Assembly: GCA_016718135.1 (NCBI GenBank)
Contig: JADKEF010000001.1
Coordinates: 176,001-240,000 of the forward strand
Source of the DNA: Acidobacteriota bacterium
GTDB lineage: Bacteria; Acidobacteriota; Blastocatellia; Pyrinomonadales; Pyrinomonadaceae
DNA length: 64,000 nt
Direction: 5' to 3'
Below the pieces are notes generated by a model. It was not told where the DNA came from. It ran no database searches and was given only the letters and a program-made list of their open reading frames with translations. Below, one piece after another: positions 42,333-50,966 of the stretch. How positions within the stretch are numbered: position 1 is the stretch's first letter; every line of letters begins with the position of its first letter. A program made the translations under genes and the position numbers.

Positions 42333-43736
42333 ATGGCGAGGATCACATTCTATGGCGGCGTCGGCTCGGTGACCGGCTCTAAATATCTGCTTGAGAGTAA
42401 TGGGAAGAAGGTTCTGGTCGACTGCGGATTGTTTCAGGGCGATAAAGAACTGCGCGAACGCAACTGGCAGGATCCGCCGTTTGTCGCGAGTGAGATCGAC
42501 GCCGTTATCATCACCCACGCCCACATAGATCACACAGGTTGGCTGCCGCGGCTGGTGAAGCTCGGGTTCAAGGGACGGGTCACAACGTCGCGAGCGACCG
42601 GAGACCTGCTAAAGATATTGCTGCCAGACTCGGGCCGGCTACAGGAAGAAGAAGCCGATTATCGGAACCGTCACAAATTGACCAGCCACGAGCCTGCGTT
42701 GCCGCTGTACGATGAGCGCGACGCCAAGGCCGCCCTTGAATTGCTCAACCTCGTGCCAAACAATGGAGAGCCATACGAGATATGTGAAGGATTCACGGCA
42801 CGCTTCAGCGTCGCCGGTCATATCATGGGTGCGAGCCAGGTGCTCGTCGAAATGACAAATGCCCGACCCGACGGTAGCTCGGTTAGGTTTCTATTCTCCG
42901 GCGACCTCGGTCACTACGACCAAGCAATTGTCAAAGATCCTGCTCCGCCGCCTGACTGCGATTACCTGATGAGCGAATCGACCTACGGTGATCGGCTCCA
43001 TGGGGAGATCGATTCGGAGACGAATTTTGCAAGGATCATCAACGAAGCGGCCAGGCGAAACGGCCCGATCCTCATTCCTGCATTTGCTGTGGGCCGCACG
43101 CAGGAAGTCCTCTACATGATCCGCGAACTTGAAGAGCAGAAAAGGATCCCAGTTCTGCCAGTCGTCGTCGATTCACCTATGGCTGCCCAGGCTACACAGG
43201 TTTATAACCGTTGGAACGAGGAGCACGACGAAGAGTACGCTTCGATCCTCGCTCATAAACAGCATCCGCTCCGCACAGCTTCGATGCAGACGACCGCCTC
43301 GCGTGATGAATCGAAACGGCTCAACGACATGCGTGGAGCGCGAATAATAATTTCGGCATCAGGAATGTTGACCGGCGGACGAGTGCTGCACCACGCGATG
43401 CGGATCCTTCCCGATGAGAATGCGACGGTTGTTTTCGTCGGCTACCAAGCAGCCGGAACGACCGGCCGCCGCATCCAAAATGGCGAGCGGGAGGTCAAGA
43501 TAATGAAGAACTGGATCCCGGTTCGCTGCCACGTCGAAAAGGTCGAAGGATTCTCGGCTCATGCTGATTGGAAAGCGGTGCTGCAATGGCTCAGTGGCTT
43601 GCAGACGATCCCGAGGATGGTCTTTACCACACACGGCGAGCCGGAAGCGGCTGAGGCGATGGCAGGACATATTCGAGACCGTTTTGGATGGAACGTTTTG
43701 GTGCCAACCTATGAGCAAACTGTAGAGCTTCCATAG
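42333..43736 (+). CDS. MBL-fold beta-CASP ribonuclease-like protein
   Basis: A 467-aa metallo-beta-lactamase-fold hydrolase of the beta-CASP group, related to CPSF73/RNase J-type exonucleases. The zinc motif HAHIDHTG is at about 58-65, followed by FSVAGHIMGASQVLV (second His), SGDLGHY and SESTYGDRLH; the beta-CASP part has PAFAVGRTQEVLYMI and SASGMLTGGRVLHH. The C-terminal GFSAHADW carries a further conserved His and IPRMVFTTHGEPEAAEAMAGHI ends it. It likely processes RNA 3' ends or acts on nucleic acids. It is 3 bp ahead of the AraC gene, so the two may be co-transcribed. Confidence 0.9.
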   Translation: MARITFYGGVGSVTGSKYLLESNGKKVLVDCGLFQGDKELRERNWQDPPFVASEIDAVIITHAHIDHTGWLPRLVKLGFKGRVTTSRATGDLLKILLPDSGRLQEEEADYRNRHKLTSHEPALPLYDERDAKAALELLNLVPNNGEPYEICEGFTARFSVAGHIMGASQVLVEMTNARPDGSSVRFLFSGDLGHYDQAIVKDPAPPPDCDYLMSESTYGDRLHGEIDSETNFARIINEAARRNGPILIPAFAVGRTQEVLYMIRELEEQKRIPVLPVVVDSPMAAQATQVYNRWNEEHDEEYASILAHKQHPLRTASMQTTASRDESKRLNDMRGARIIISASGMLTGGRVLHHAMRILPDENATVVFVGYQAAGTTGRRIQNGEREVKIMKNWIPVRCHVEKVEGFSAHADWKAVLQWLSGLQTIPRMVFTTHGEPEAAEAMAGHIRDRFGWNVLVPTYEQTVELP

Positions 43737-43739
43737 CTA

Positions 43740-44555
43740 ATGCACTACCAAGAGATACAACCTTCGGGTCTATTGGCCCGGTACATCAAGTGCTATTGGG
43801 CACTCACCATCGATCCTGTTGATGCGGTCGGCGAACCGGAGACCGTCCTGCCTGACGGAAATCTCGAGATCGTCTTCAACTTGGCTGACAGATTTCGACG
43901 GTTTCATGCGGATGGCGAGATCGAACTTCAACCGCGTGCGATCGTCGTCGGACAGATGAAAAGGTTTGTCAGGATCCAGCCGACGGGGAAGGTGGATCTC
44001 TTCGGTGTCAGATTTCACACGGCGGGTGCCTACCATTTTTTCAAATGCAATTTGAGCGATCTCACGGGCAAGATCGTCGAACTTGATAGCATCCTAACGC
44101 GTCACTATGCCAATCTCGAAGATCGCATCCATTCCGCCGTGGCAATTGAGGATAGAGTGTCAATGATTGAAAAACTATTGCTCAACTCACTAAGTCCTCC
44201 CGATTCAAACGAAAAAGTGGTCGATGCCGTAAAGGCGCATATCGCGGGAAACGATGGCGTCGTATCGATCCATCAAACCGCGAGACAGTTTGGTGTGAGT
44301 CAACGTCAACTTGAGCGGCACTTCAAATATATGGTCGGGGTCTCGCCGAAGTTTTACAGTCGCATTATTCGCCTTCAAAGCATCATCGCGGCAAGCGAAT
44401 TCCAAACGGCAGACGATCTCTCCGGACTTGCCTTGCGTTTCGGTTTTTACGATCAACCGCATTTTGTACGTGAGTTCGCTGAGTTGGTGGGCAAGAGCCC
44501 GACGGCATTTTTGCGTGACGAGAATCGAATGGCCGAGGCATTTATCGGGTCCTGA
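43740..44555 (+). CDS. AraC-family transcriptional regulator
   Basis: A 271-aa regulator with an N-terminal DUF6597-type domain (about 1-120: MHYQEIQPSGLLARYIKCYWALTID and LPDGNLEIVFNLADRF) and a C-terminal double helix-turn-helix (about 160-265: HQTARQFGVSQRQLERHFKYMVGVSPKFYSRIIRLQ and DLSGLALRFGFYDQPHFVREFAELVGKSPTAFL). The second repeat carries the AraC signature. DUF6597-type AraC regulators are a common but little-studied group. It starts three bases after the preceding stop codon and is followed 75 bp later by a secreted protein that could be its target. Confidence 0.88.
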   Translation: MHYQEIQPSGLLARYIKCYWALTIDPVDAVGEPETVLPDGNLEIVFNLADRFRRFHADGEIELQPRAIVVGQMKRFVRIQPTGKVDLFGVRFHTAGAYHFFKCNLSDLTGKIVELDSILTRHYANLEDRIHSAVAIEDRVSMIEKLLLNSLSPPDSNEKVVDAVKAHIAGNDGVVSIHQTARQFGVSQRQLERHFKYMVGVSPKFYSRIIRLQSIIAASEFQTADDLSGLALRFGFYDQPHFVREFAELVGKSPTAFLRDENRMAEAFIGS

Positions 44556-44630
44556 AGTTTGTCGAATATTTACAAGACAAGGTCGTCAAGATTGGGCCAT
44601 CCTTATAGAAAACTCTATAGGAGATCAAGT

Positions 44631-45104
44631 ATGAAAACACTATCAATCTTTGCCCTTATTGCCGCGTTCTCGTTTACGGCTTTTGCCCAGGACACTAAAC
44701 AAAATGTCACCGCTCTCGCTTGGATATCGGGTTGCTGGGAAACGACAGGCGAGGGCCGCACGACGATCGAACGCTGGGGAAAAGCAACGGACAATCTGAT
44801 GATCGGCACATCACAGACCGTAAAAGGTACTAAGAGCGTTGCATTTGAGTACCTTCGGATTATGGGCACCGCCACCGGACTGACGTACGTCGCTCTGCCA
44901 TCAAATGCTAAGGAGCCAACTGCTTTTGCTGCCATCAAGATCACTGCCAACGAAGTAGTTTTTGAGAACGCCAAACACGATTTTCCGCAACGGATCATCT
45001 ACCGTCAGGACAAGCCAGATTCGCTCTTCGCCCGCATCGAGGGAAAGCAAGACGAGAAGGAAATGGGAATGGACATCCCAATGAAGCGGGTCAAGTGTGA
45101 GTAG
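44631..45104 (+). CDS. Secreted DUF6265-like protein
   Basis: A 157-aa exported protein with signal peptide (MKTLSIFALIAAFSFTAFAQ) and a DUF6265-like mature domain: LAWISGCWETTGEGRTTIERWGKATDNLMIGTSQTV, EYLRIM, LTYVALPSNAKEPTAFA, VFENAKHDFPQRIIYR. The pattern resembles a small lipocalin-like beta-barrel; homologues are found in many Bacteroidetes and Acidobacteria with no assigned function. The ATG at 44631 is well supported by an AGGAGATC ribosome site 7 nt before it. It lies downstream of the AraC gene. Confidence 0.78.
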   Translation: MKTLSIFALIAAFSFTAFAQDTKQNVTALAWISGCWETTGEGRTTIERWGKATDNLMIGTSQTVKGTKSVAFEYLRIMGTATGLTYVALPSNAKEPTAFAAIKITANEVVFENAKHDFPQRIIYRQDKPDSLFARIEGKQDEKEMGMDIPMKRVKCE

Positions 45105-45142
45105 AAACTAAACCCGCAGATCCTCCCGGATTAGCAAATATA

Positions 45143-45724
45143 TCACTTTAACTTGCTCAGGTCCTTCACGAAGGACTGCAACAATTTGACCTTAGCTTTG
45201 TCGGAGGATGTTAGGTCCTTCAATCTAAGATGGGGCGAGTCTGATTGATTAGGAACATAGCTCGACGGTGCAAAAGGGGTTACTGTTGATCGCTTCCAGA
45301 CGACCACCGGATTTCCGGACGTGGTGCTTGTAACGACGGTGAGTTGTGTTATTGAGCTGATCACCACAGTTTGAGGTGGAGCCGGCTGATCCAACATTGG
45401 TCCCTCGATCTGGTTGGTGATAGTCGCGAGGGGCGTTTGTCGCTTCGTTGGGTGGAAATACCTGCTGTCGTTGGGCCCGGTGGATAACGAAATAGAGAAA
45501 TCGGCTTTCGACCGGTCTGACACGATCTCAAGCGAGGTATTACTTCGAATGAAATCCATTACCAATTGAGAGTCGGGGCGATCTTGGGGGACGAAAACAA
45601 GAGTCTTGCCTTTGATCAGTGCAAGGTTGCCCTTTTTCTCTTGACCAAAAATCGTTGTTTGGGTTGAGACAACGAGAACAAATAAAATAATCAAAGCTGG
45701 GAACAGGGACTGAAGTTTCTTCAT
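45143..45724 (-). CDS. Secreted protein of unknown function
   Basis: A 193-aa protein with signal peptide ending TIFGQ, which I do not recognise. The mature chain contains a strand/loop-rich region (KTLVFVPQDRPDSQLVMDFIRSNTSLEIVSDRSKADFSISL), a Thr/Val-rich middle and a Lys-rich helical end (DKAKVKLLQSFVKDL). The N-terminal half, with a variable-fold two-layer look, hints at a LptE-like or lipid-binding role, but this cannot be supported further. The AGGT-containing region before the ATG at 45724 is a plausible ribosome site. It follows the two permease genes after 112 bp on the same strand. Confidence 0.6.
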   Translation of the reverse strand: MKKLQSLFPALIILFVLVVSTQTTIFGQEKKGNLALIKGKTLVFVPQDRPDSQLVMDFIRSNTSLEIVSDRSKADFSISLSTGPNDSRYFHPTKRQTPLATITNQIEGPMLDQPAPPQTVVISSITQLTVVTSTTSGNPVVVWKRSTVTPFAPSSYVPNQSDSPHLRLKDLTSSDKAKVKLLQSFVKDLSKLK

Positions 45725-45836
45725 ATTACCTCCGTGGTTTCGGCGGGAGAGAGGCCGATGTTCTTTGGACTGACGGTATCGTAGGCCGAATCAACGATAA
45801 AAGCAATAAAAACTTCAGGTTTTGGAAGATGGCCGG

Positions 45837-47105
45837 TCACTCGTATCTCAAACACTCGATAGGATCGAGTCGCGATGCTTTTCGGGCGGGTAGAACTCCG
45901 AACACCAAGCCAACGCCAACGGAGACTGTGAGGCCGGATATCACTGCCCACAACGGTACTTGGGCCGGAAGGCTTGGTACGAGGAGCAGGATCAAATTAC
46001 TGATTCCCATCGCAAGCGTGACCCCGATGATTCCGCCAAAGAACGTGAGCGTCATCGCCTCAAGCAGGAATTGAAGGACGATGTTGCCTTTGGTCGCCCC
46101 AATGGCCTTACGGATGCCGATCTCTTTCGTTCGCTCGGTTACCGACACGAGCATAATGTTCATCACGCCAATGCCGCCAACGAGCAGCCCGAGGCTTGAG
46201 ATCGCTATCGCGATCAGGCCGACCATCGCCGTGATCGAATCAAACTCCTTAATAAATTCGCCCGCGGTTTTGATGTCGAAATTGTTCTTCTCACCATATG
46301 GCACATCTCGCCGCTGACGCAGTATCGCCTCTGAATCCTCGAGTGCCTCATTCAACCGCCCCGGTTTGGCCTGAATGATCTGCAAGAGGTATTCCCTCTG
46401 TGGAGCTACTTTGCGTGCAGTTCGGTAGGGAAGAAGTACTTTGCTGTCTTCTTCGTTCTCACCAAAGAGGGCCGTTTTGCGTTTTGCGATCACGCCAATG
46501 ATCTCCCAAGTCGAACCGTTCATCCGGACGACCTTGCCAACATTGCCCGTTGGTTCATTTGGGAACAACGCCTCTGCGCAATTGACGCCGATGACGATCA
46601 CATTACGCCGCTGCATATTGTCCATCTCCGAGATGAATCGTCCTTCCAGGAGAGTTAGATTCGAGATGCGGTCGTAATTTGCCGAAACTCCGTCCGTCTG
46701 TGCTCGACGATAATTCTTGTCTTCATATGTGATGTTGTCGTCAAAACTCGCGGCTCCGAAGTTCCCGATCCCCGGTGCTACAAGGGCAATGTCCTCGACA
46801 GCGCTTGTCTGAGCGAGAATGGCGTTTGCGTCGTCGACCGTTAAGGGTTTGCGGCTGCGCTCGTCTCGGTCGCCGCCGCCGATTCCCGTCGTCAGGTGAA
46901 ACGCGTAGATATTATTTGTCCCGTAGTCCTCGACGATCGCGACGATGCTCTGACGCATTCCCGTTAGGATCGAGGCGACGACGATCGCAGTCATAACACC
47001 TACAACGATACCGAGGATCGTCAAAAAACTTCTGAACTTGTTTGCCCGAATGCTGTCGAGTGCCATTTTCAGGACTTCACCGGACATCGTTGTCGGAACT
47101 TTCAT
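45837..47105 (-). CDS. FtsX/MacB-type ABC transporter permease
   Basis: A 422-aa permease: one N-terminal transmembrane helix (LTILGIVVGVMTAIVVASI), a large periplasmic MacB_PCD domain (about 45-270, including GVSANYDRISNLTLLEGRFISEMDNMQRRNVIVIG), and three C-terminal helices of the FtsX domain with SSLGLLVGGIGVMNIMLVSVTERTKEIGIRKAIGATKGNIVLQFLLEA. The ending LPARKASRLDPIECLRYE is typical. MacB-like systems move lipids, lipoproteins or toxins mechanically across the periplasm and require an ATPase. None lies in this window. It follows the second permease by 10 bp and probably forms a heterodimer with it. Confidence 0.88.
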   Translation of the reverse strand: MKVPTTMSGEVLKMALDSIRANKFRSFLTILGIVVGVMTAIVVASILTGMRQSIVAIVEDYGTNNIYAFHLTTGIGGGDRDERSRKPLTVDDANAILAQTSAVEDIALVAPGIGNFGAASFDDNITYEDKNYRRAQTDGVSANYDRISNLTLLEGRFISEMDNMQRRNVIVIGVNCAEALFPNEPTGNVGKVVRMNGSTWEIIGVIAKRKTALFGENEEDSKVLLPYRTARKVAPQREYLLQIIQAKPGRLNEALEDSEAILRQRRDVPYGEKNNFDIKTAGEFIKEFDSITAMVGLIAIAISSLGLLVGGIGVMNIMLVSVTERTKEIGIRKAIGATKGNIVLQFLLEAMTLTFFGGIIGVTLAMGISNLILLLVPSLPAQVPLWAVISGLTVSVGVGLVFGVLPARKASRLDPIECLRYE

Positions 47106-47115
47106 ACGGGTACCT

Positions 47116-48360
47116 CTAGTTCTGCGTTAATGCGACGATCGGGTCGAGACGGGCTGCCTTCCACGCCGGATATAGCCCGGCGACGACGCCTATAAAGGTC
47201 GAGACGCCGACGGACAAAATGATATAAGTTATGGTGATCGTCATGGTGATCCCGGCCAGGATCGTGATCAACTGCGTGACGCCGGCCGCAAGGAGCAGGC
47301 CAACTATTCCGCCAACTATACAGAGCAGCGCTGACTCAATAAGAAACTGCAGCAGTATCTGCTTGCGCGTTGCCCCAATTGCTTTTCTGAGACCGACCTC
47401 AAATGTTCGCTCGGTGACGGAAACGAGCATGATGTTCATTACGACGATGCCGCCGACGATCAGAGTGATAAGTGTTATCGGAACGACTACTCCAGCGATC
47501 GCGGCGGTGAATTGATCGATCTGGTTGCCGAGGTCCTTAGTATTCACGACGCCGAACGTGTCCTCGTCGCTGCCGATGAGCTGGCGTTTGTTTCGTAAGA
47601 GGGTGCGTGCCTCCTCGATCGCCGACTCAAAGTTCTCTGGGATCTGAGACTTCCCGTGTATCTGAATTCCGTCGGCCCGGTTGAAGATCATTTGAAACTG
47701 AGTCAACGGGATATAGATCTGGCGATCCATTGAGTTGCCAAACATCGATCCTCGCCGTTCCTCGAGCCCGACGATCTGCATCGGAACGCCGCGAACTCGG
47801 ATCACCTGGCCGATCGGATCGCTGTTCGGGAAAAACTTGTCTTTTATGTCGTAGCCTATCACCGCACTTTTTGAGCCTCTTTCTACATCGCCATCTGAGA
47901 TGAACCGACCCAATTCGATCTCCTTTTCCTCGATGTCGATCATGTTTGCGGTCACGCCGATGATCCGCACAGACGGCATTTCGACCCCATTCTCGTTGAG
48001 ATCTGTCCCCGATTGCATCTGTGCTCCGACCTCGGAACAATTAGAGCAATTGGCCTTGAGGTACTCATACTCGTCCATCGTCAGTCGCTTGTTGAGGCGG
48101 TTTCGTCGCTCGAACTCTTCCTCATCGATCGGGCCTGAGAAAGCCATGCGGGCCATCATGAAATGGTTGGAGCCCAGGACCTTTGACACTTTTTCGGTGA
48201 CATAGGAATTCAGACCGCTGATCGACGCCCCAACCACAACCACCGCCGCGACGCCTATGATGATACCGATGAGCGTTAAGAAGGCGCGTAGCTTGTGTTC
48301 GAGGATCGATTTGAGTGCGATCCAAAATGCGTCGAAATAGAACGAATAGATCTGTCGCAT
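47116..48360 (-). CDS. FtsX/MacB-type ABC transporter permease
   Basis: A 414-aa permease closely matching the previous one in layout: N-terminal helix (LIGIIIGVAAVVVVGASI), periplasmic MacB_PCD domain with VRIIGVTANMIDIEEKEIELGRFISDGDVERGSKSAVIGYD, and the C-terminal FtsX block VMNIMLVSVTERTFEVGLRKAIGATRKQILLQFLIESALL. The last residues (GLYPAWKAARLDPIVALTQN) are canonical. It is the first gene of the pair. A tyrosine-rich N-terminus (MRQIYSFYFDAFWIALKSILEHKLRAFL) anchors the first helix. With no ATPase or membrane-fusion protein nearby, partners must be encoded elsewhere. Confidence 0.88.
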   Translation of the reverse strand: MRQIYSFYFDAFWIALKSILEHKLRAFLTLIGIIIGVAAVVVVGASISGLNSYVTEKVSKVLGSNHFMMARMAFSGPIDEEEFERRNRLNKRLTMDEYEYLKANCSNCSEVGAQMQSGTDLNENGVEMPSVRIIGVTANMIDIEEKEIELGRFISDGDVERGSKSAVIGYDIKDKFFPNSDPIGQVIRVRGVPMQIVGLEERRGSMFGNSMDRQIYIPLTQFQMIFNRADGIQIHGKSQIPENFESAIEEARTLLRNKRQLIGSDEDTFGVVNTKDLGNQIDQFTAAIAGVVVPITLITLIVGGIVVMNIMLVSVTERTFEVGLRKAIGATRKQILLQFLIESALLCIVGGIVGLLLAAGVTQLITILAGITMTITITYIILSVGVSTFIGVVAGLYPAWKAARLDPIVALTQN

Positions 48361-48535
48361 GAAAAAACTCCAGAGTGCTTACCTTGGTTTGAAAGCTAAG
48401 CAGAACCGCTTGTGTGGACTAAGCCAAAACGATTGACAGTTGTGAAAACGTAATCGGGAGCAATTTTGTTCAGGGAAATTCACGTTGGTTGCTCAACGGT
48501 TATTGCGGATTTGTGCAGGTTCTAAGGCGTCGTGC

Positions 48536-48541
48536 TATACT
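48536..48541 (+). promoter_or_regulatory. Candidate -10 box for sucD
   Basis: TATACT at 48536-48541. The -35 region (TTGTGC at 48511-48516, 19-bp spacing) is weak. Transcription would start near 48548, giving a leader of about 37 nt with a GAGGAG ribosome site. Confidence 0.5.
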
Positions 48542-48584
48542 TTGCCTTTGTTTTATACAGTTTGCGGTAAGAGGAGAAACCAAA

Positions 48585-49469
48585 TTGGCGGTTTTAGTCG
48601 ATAAGAACACACGCCTGATCGTTCAGGGAATTACGGGTAAAGAAGGCACGTTTCACATGCTGCAGATGCGTGAATACGGCACGAATGTCGTTGGCGGAGT
48701 CACGCCTGGCAAGGGCGGAAGCACGCACGAAGGCGTCGCTGTATTTAATACCGTCGCCGATGCTGTGAAGGAAACGGGAGCGAATGCGTCGGTGATCTAC
48801 GTGCCGCCCGCATTTGCTGCGGACGCGATCATGGAAGCCGGCGATGCGGGAATTCCGCTGGTCGTCTGCATTACAGAGGGAATTCCGGTTGCCGATATGG
48901 TCAAGGCAAAGGAATATCTTCGCGACCGTAACACCCGGGTGATCGGTCCGAACTGCCCGGGCATCATTTCGCCGGGGAAGTGCAAGATCGGCATTATGCC
49001 CGGACATATTCATAAGGAAGGACGGATTGGTGTTGTTTCGCGTTCGGGAACGCTGACTTATGAAGCTGTCGGCCAGCTAACCGCTCTCGGCCTCGGCCAA
49101 TCGACCGCCATCGGCATCGGCGGCGACCCGATCATCGGCACGAATCACACGGACGCTCTCAGAATGTTCCAGGAAGATGACGAAACCGATGCCATCGTCA
49201 TGATCGGCGAGATCGGCGGAACCGCCGAGGAAGACGCTGCGGCATACGCGAAAGACCACGTCACCAAACCGATCGTCGCCTTCATCGCCGGCCAAACCGC
49301 ACCTCCGGGACGCCGAATGGGCCACGCCGGTGCGATAATCTCAGGCGGCAAGGGAACTGCGGCAGAGAAGATGGCAGCACTTGAGGCAGCGGGAATTCGT
49401 GTCGTGCAGTCGCCGGCTGATATTGGGCAGGCAATCGTTGATGTGCTCGGTTCAAGAGCTTCGGCTTGA
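48585..49469 (+). CDS. sucD: Succinyl-CoA synthetase, alpha subunit
   Basis: Alpha subunit of the TCA-cycle ligase that makes ATP or GTP from succinyl-CoA. I chose a TTG start at 48585 (294 aa, the usual length), 8 nt after GAGGAG, because the frame further upstream overlaps the promoter and has no homology. Motifs: LVDKNTRLIVQGITGKEGTFH, VGGVTPGKGG, VYVPPAFAADAIMEA-like nucleotide region, GPNCPGIISPGKCKIGIMP, the SRSGTLTYEA region and the phosphorylated His in GRRMGHAGAIISGGKGTA. No sucC lies in the window. The hicBA pair follows 40 bp downstream. Confidence 0.94.
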   Translation: MAVLVDKNTRLIVQGITGKEGTFHMLQMREYGTNVVGGVTPGKGGSTHEGVAVFNTVADAVKETGANASVIYVPPAFAADAIMEAGDAGIPLVVCITEGIPVADMVKAKEYLRDRNTRVIGPNCPGIISPGKCKIGIMPGHIHKEGRIGVVSRSGTLTYEAVGQLTALGLGQSTAIGIGGDPIIGTNHTDALRMFQEDDETDAIVMIGEIGGTAEEDAAAYAKDHVTKPIVAFIAGQTAPPGRRMGHAGAIISGGKGTAAEKMAALEAAGIRVVQSPADIGQAIVDVLGSRASA

Positions 49470-49509
49470 CGCAAAACAACTTTCGCGTAAATGCTAGAAT
49501 CTGAGTTGT

Positions 49510-49773
49510 ATGGTGACCGATAGAATATTCAAACTTCCCTTAGTTTGGGATCCTCAGCCCGAAGGCGGTTGGACGATCACTTGTCCGATCTTGCCGGGTC
49601 TGGTTACGGAGGCCGATACGGTTGAGGAAGTTTCAATAAATGTTGCCGACGCTATCGAAGCACTTATTGAAGGATACGAGGAATTGGGCCAACCTATACC
49701 TGAGGTTTTACGCCCTATGCAAAGTTCGGCTCCATTTATGGCGGACACTCTTATTCATCTGGAAGCGGCATGA
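49510..49773 (+). CDS. hicB: HicB-family antitoxin
   Basis: An 87-aa HicB-type protein that would neutralise HicA and repress the locus. The partial RNase H-like fold is seen in FKLPLVWDPQPEGGWTITCPILPGLVTEADTVEEVSINVADAIEALIEGYEELG. The C-terminal DNA-binding domain of longer HicB proteins is short here. It precedes hicA, overlapping its start by 4 bp (ATGA), which is a typical coupled arrangement though opposite in order to classical hicAB. TAGAAT lies 9 nt before its ATG, which may indicate leaderless expression. Confidence 0.83.
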   Translation: MVTDRIFKLPLVWDPQPEGGWTITCPILPGLVTEADTVEEVSINVADAIEALIEGYEELGQPIPEVLRPMQSSAPFMADTLIHLEAA

Positions 49774-49988
49774 GATATCGCGAGATCGAGAGAAAACTGA
49801 GAAGGCTCGGTTGTCTTCAGATCGTGCGAAAAGGCGGCGGCTCGCATCGAAAGTGGTACAACCCAAATCGAACGCCGATCGTGATAGTTTCTGTTCCGGA
49901 TTGGGGAAGTAAAGATCTTAAGAATGGAACATTAAGAAGCGTCGTTAAGGATCTTGGCTTTGAGTGGGACGAGTTCAATGCGGCGTAG
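49770..49988 (+). CDS. hicA: HicA-family toxin
   Basis: A 72-aa double-stranded-RNA-binding-fold toxin of the HicA family, expected to cut mRNA. MRYREIERKLRRLGCLQIVRKGGGSHRKWYNPN has the catalytic GGGSH motif with the key His, followed by TPIVIVSVPDWGSKDLKNGTLRSVVKDLGF. Length is usual for HicA. The start codon overlaps the stop of hicB, so it is translationally coupled to its antitoxin. Both keep the residues expected for function, so the pair is probably active. Confidence 0.85.
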   Translation: MRYREIERKLRRLGCLQIVRKGGGSHRKWYNPNRTPIVIVSVPDWGSKDLKNGTLRSVVKDLGFEWDEFNAA

Positions 49989-50003
49989 TCAGAGTGAAGC
50001 ACT

Positions 50004-50525
50004 ATGAACTTCTTGGCCATCCTGCTTTTTGTTTTCGCGGCGTCAGTTGCCGTTAGGTCCCAAGCAGATGGCACATCAATTTTGACCGGTACCGTTTACG
50101 ATGCCAATGGGGCCGTCATTCTTCGCGCAGTAGTGACGGCGATCAATTCAAAGGGTGAGAAATTTGAAACCTCAACGGACGACGATGGGGTGTTTGTTCT
50201 AAGATTGCCCTTTCATAAATCGGAAGCAACTACCGCAAAGCGGTCTAAGGAAGCCAAATACGACATAGTTGTATCATCGCATGGATTTACAAGATCGATT
50301 ACGAAAGGGTTCGTTTTTGTACCATCCTACAAAGGCAGAATGCAATTGGATATTGCACTGGAGATTGGGCCATGCGGTGACTATGAAGGGATGATTTCTG
50401 ACCCAGCCATGGAGATCGATACTGCGAACCCTACAGTCGTAAACAAGATAAACCTTCGACCATTGGCCGAGGTGCCTCATAAACCAGAGGCGAATGTTGG
50501 GAAAAAACGAAAAGACAATCAGTAA
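50004..50525 (+). CDS. Secreted protein with carboxypeptidase-regulatory-like domain
   Basis: A 173-aa exported protein. Signal peptide (MNFLAILLFVFAASVAVRSQ), then a CarboxypepD_reg-type beta-sandwich (about 28-100: LTGTVYDANGAVILRAVVTAINSKGEKFETSTDDDGVFVLRLP, then YDIVVSSHGFTRSITKGFVFV) and an unassigned tail rich in Pro and Lys. The fold is a small immunoglobulin-like domain usually attached to TonB receptors or peptidases; here it stands alone. It sits 15 bp after hicA, with no operon link shown. Function is unknown. Confidence 0.75.
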   Translation: MNFLAILLFVFAASVAVRSQADGTSILTGTVYDANGAVILRAVVTAINSKGEKFETSTDDDGVFVLRLPFHKSEATTAKRSKEAKYDIVVSSHGFTRSITKGFVFVPSYKGRMQLDIALEIGPCGDYEGMISDPAMEIDTANPTVVNKINLRPLAEVPHKPEANVGKKRKDNQ

Positions 50526-50538
50526 ATATAATTACATA

Positions 50539-50955
50539 ATGAGCAATTTAACATTTGGAATCATCAAGCCCGACGCGGTTCGGGCGGGGAATGCTGGGAA
50601 GATCGTTGACAGGGTTTTGTCGAACGGTTTTAAGGTGCGTGGGATGAAGCTTATTCATCAGACGCGGAAGCAGGCTGAGGGATTTTATTCCGTTCATGCG
50701 GGCAAAGGGTTTTTTGACGAGCTGACGGAATTTATGTCGTCGGGGCCGTGTGTTGTGTTGGCTTTGGAAAAGGACAATGCCGTTCCGGCGTGGCGTGAGC
50801 TGATGGGAGCGACGAATCCGGCTGAGGCTGCGGAAGGTACGCTTCGTAAGGATTTTGCTTCGTCGATCGGCGAGAATGCCGTTCATGGATCGGATTCGGA
50901 TGAGAATGCGGCGATCGAGATCGCTTATTTCTTTAGTAAACTCGAATTAGTTTAG
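50539..50955 (+). CDS. ndk: Nucleoside diphosphate kinase
   Basis: Balances NTP/dNTP pools by moving the gamma-phosphate through a phospho-His. The 138 aa show TFGIIKPDAVRAGNAGKIVDRVLSNGFKVRGMKLIHQT, HAGKGFFDELTEFMSSGPCVVLALEKDNAV, GATNPAEAAEGTLRKDFA and the active His in ENAVHGSDSDENA. The ATG at 50539 is preferred over 50494 because the earlier part has no homology and lies in the previous gene. A consensus TATAAT (50527-50532) ends 6 nt before the ATG, and no ribosome site is visible, so the mRNA is probably leaderless. Confidence 0.95.
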   Translation: MSNLTFGIIKPDAVRAGNAGKIVDRVLSNGFKVRGMKLIHQTRKQAEGFYSVHAGKGFFDELTEFMSSGPCVVLALEKDNAVPAWRELMGATNPAEAAEGTLRKDFASSIGENAVHGSDSDENAAIEIAYFFSKLELV

Positions 50956-50966
50956 TTTTTGTGTTC

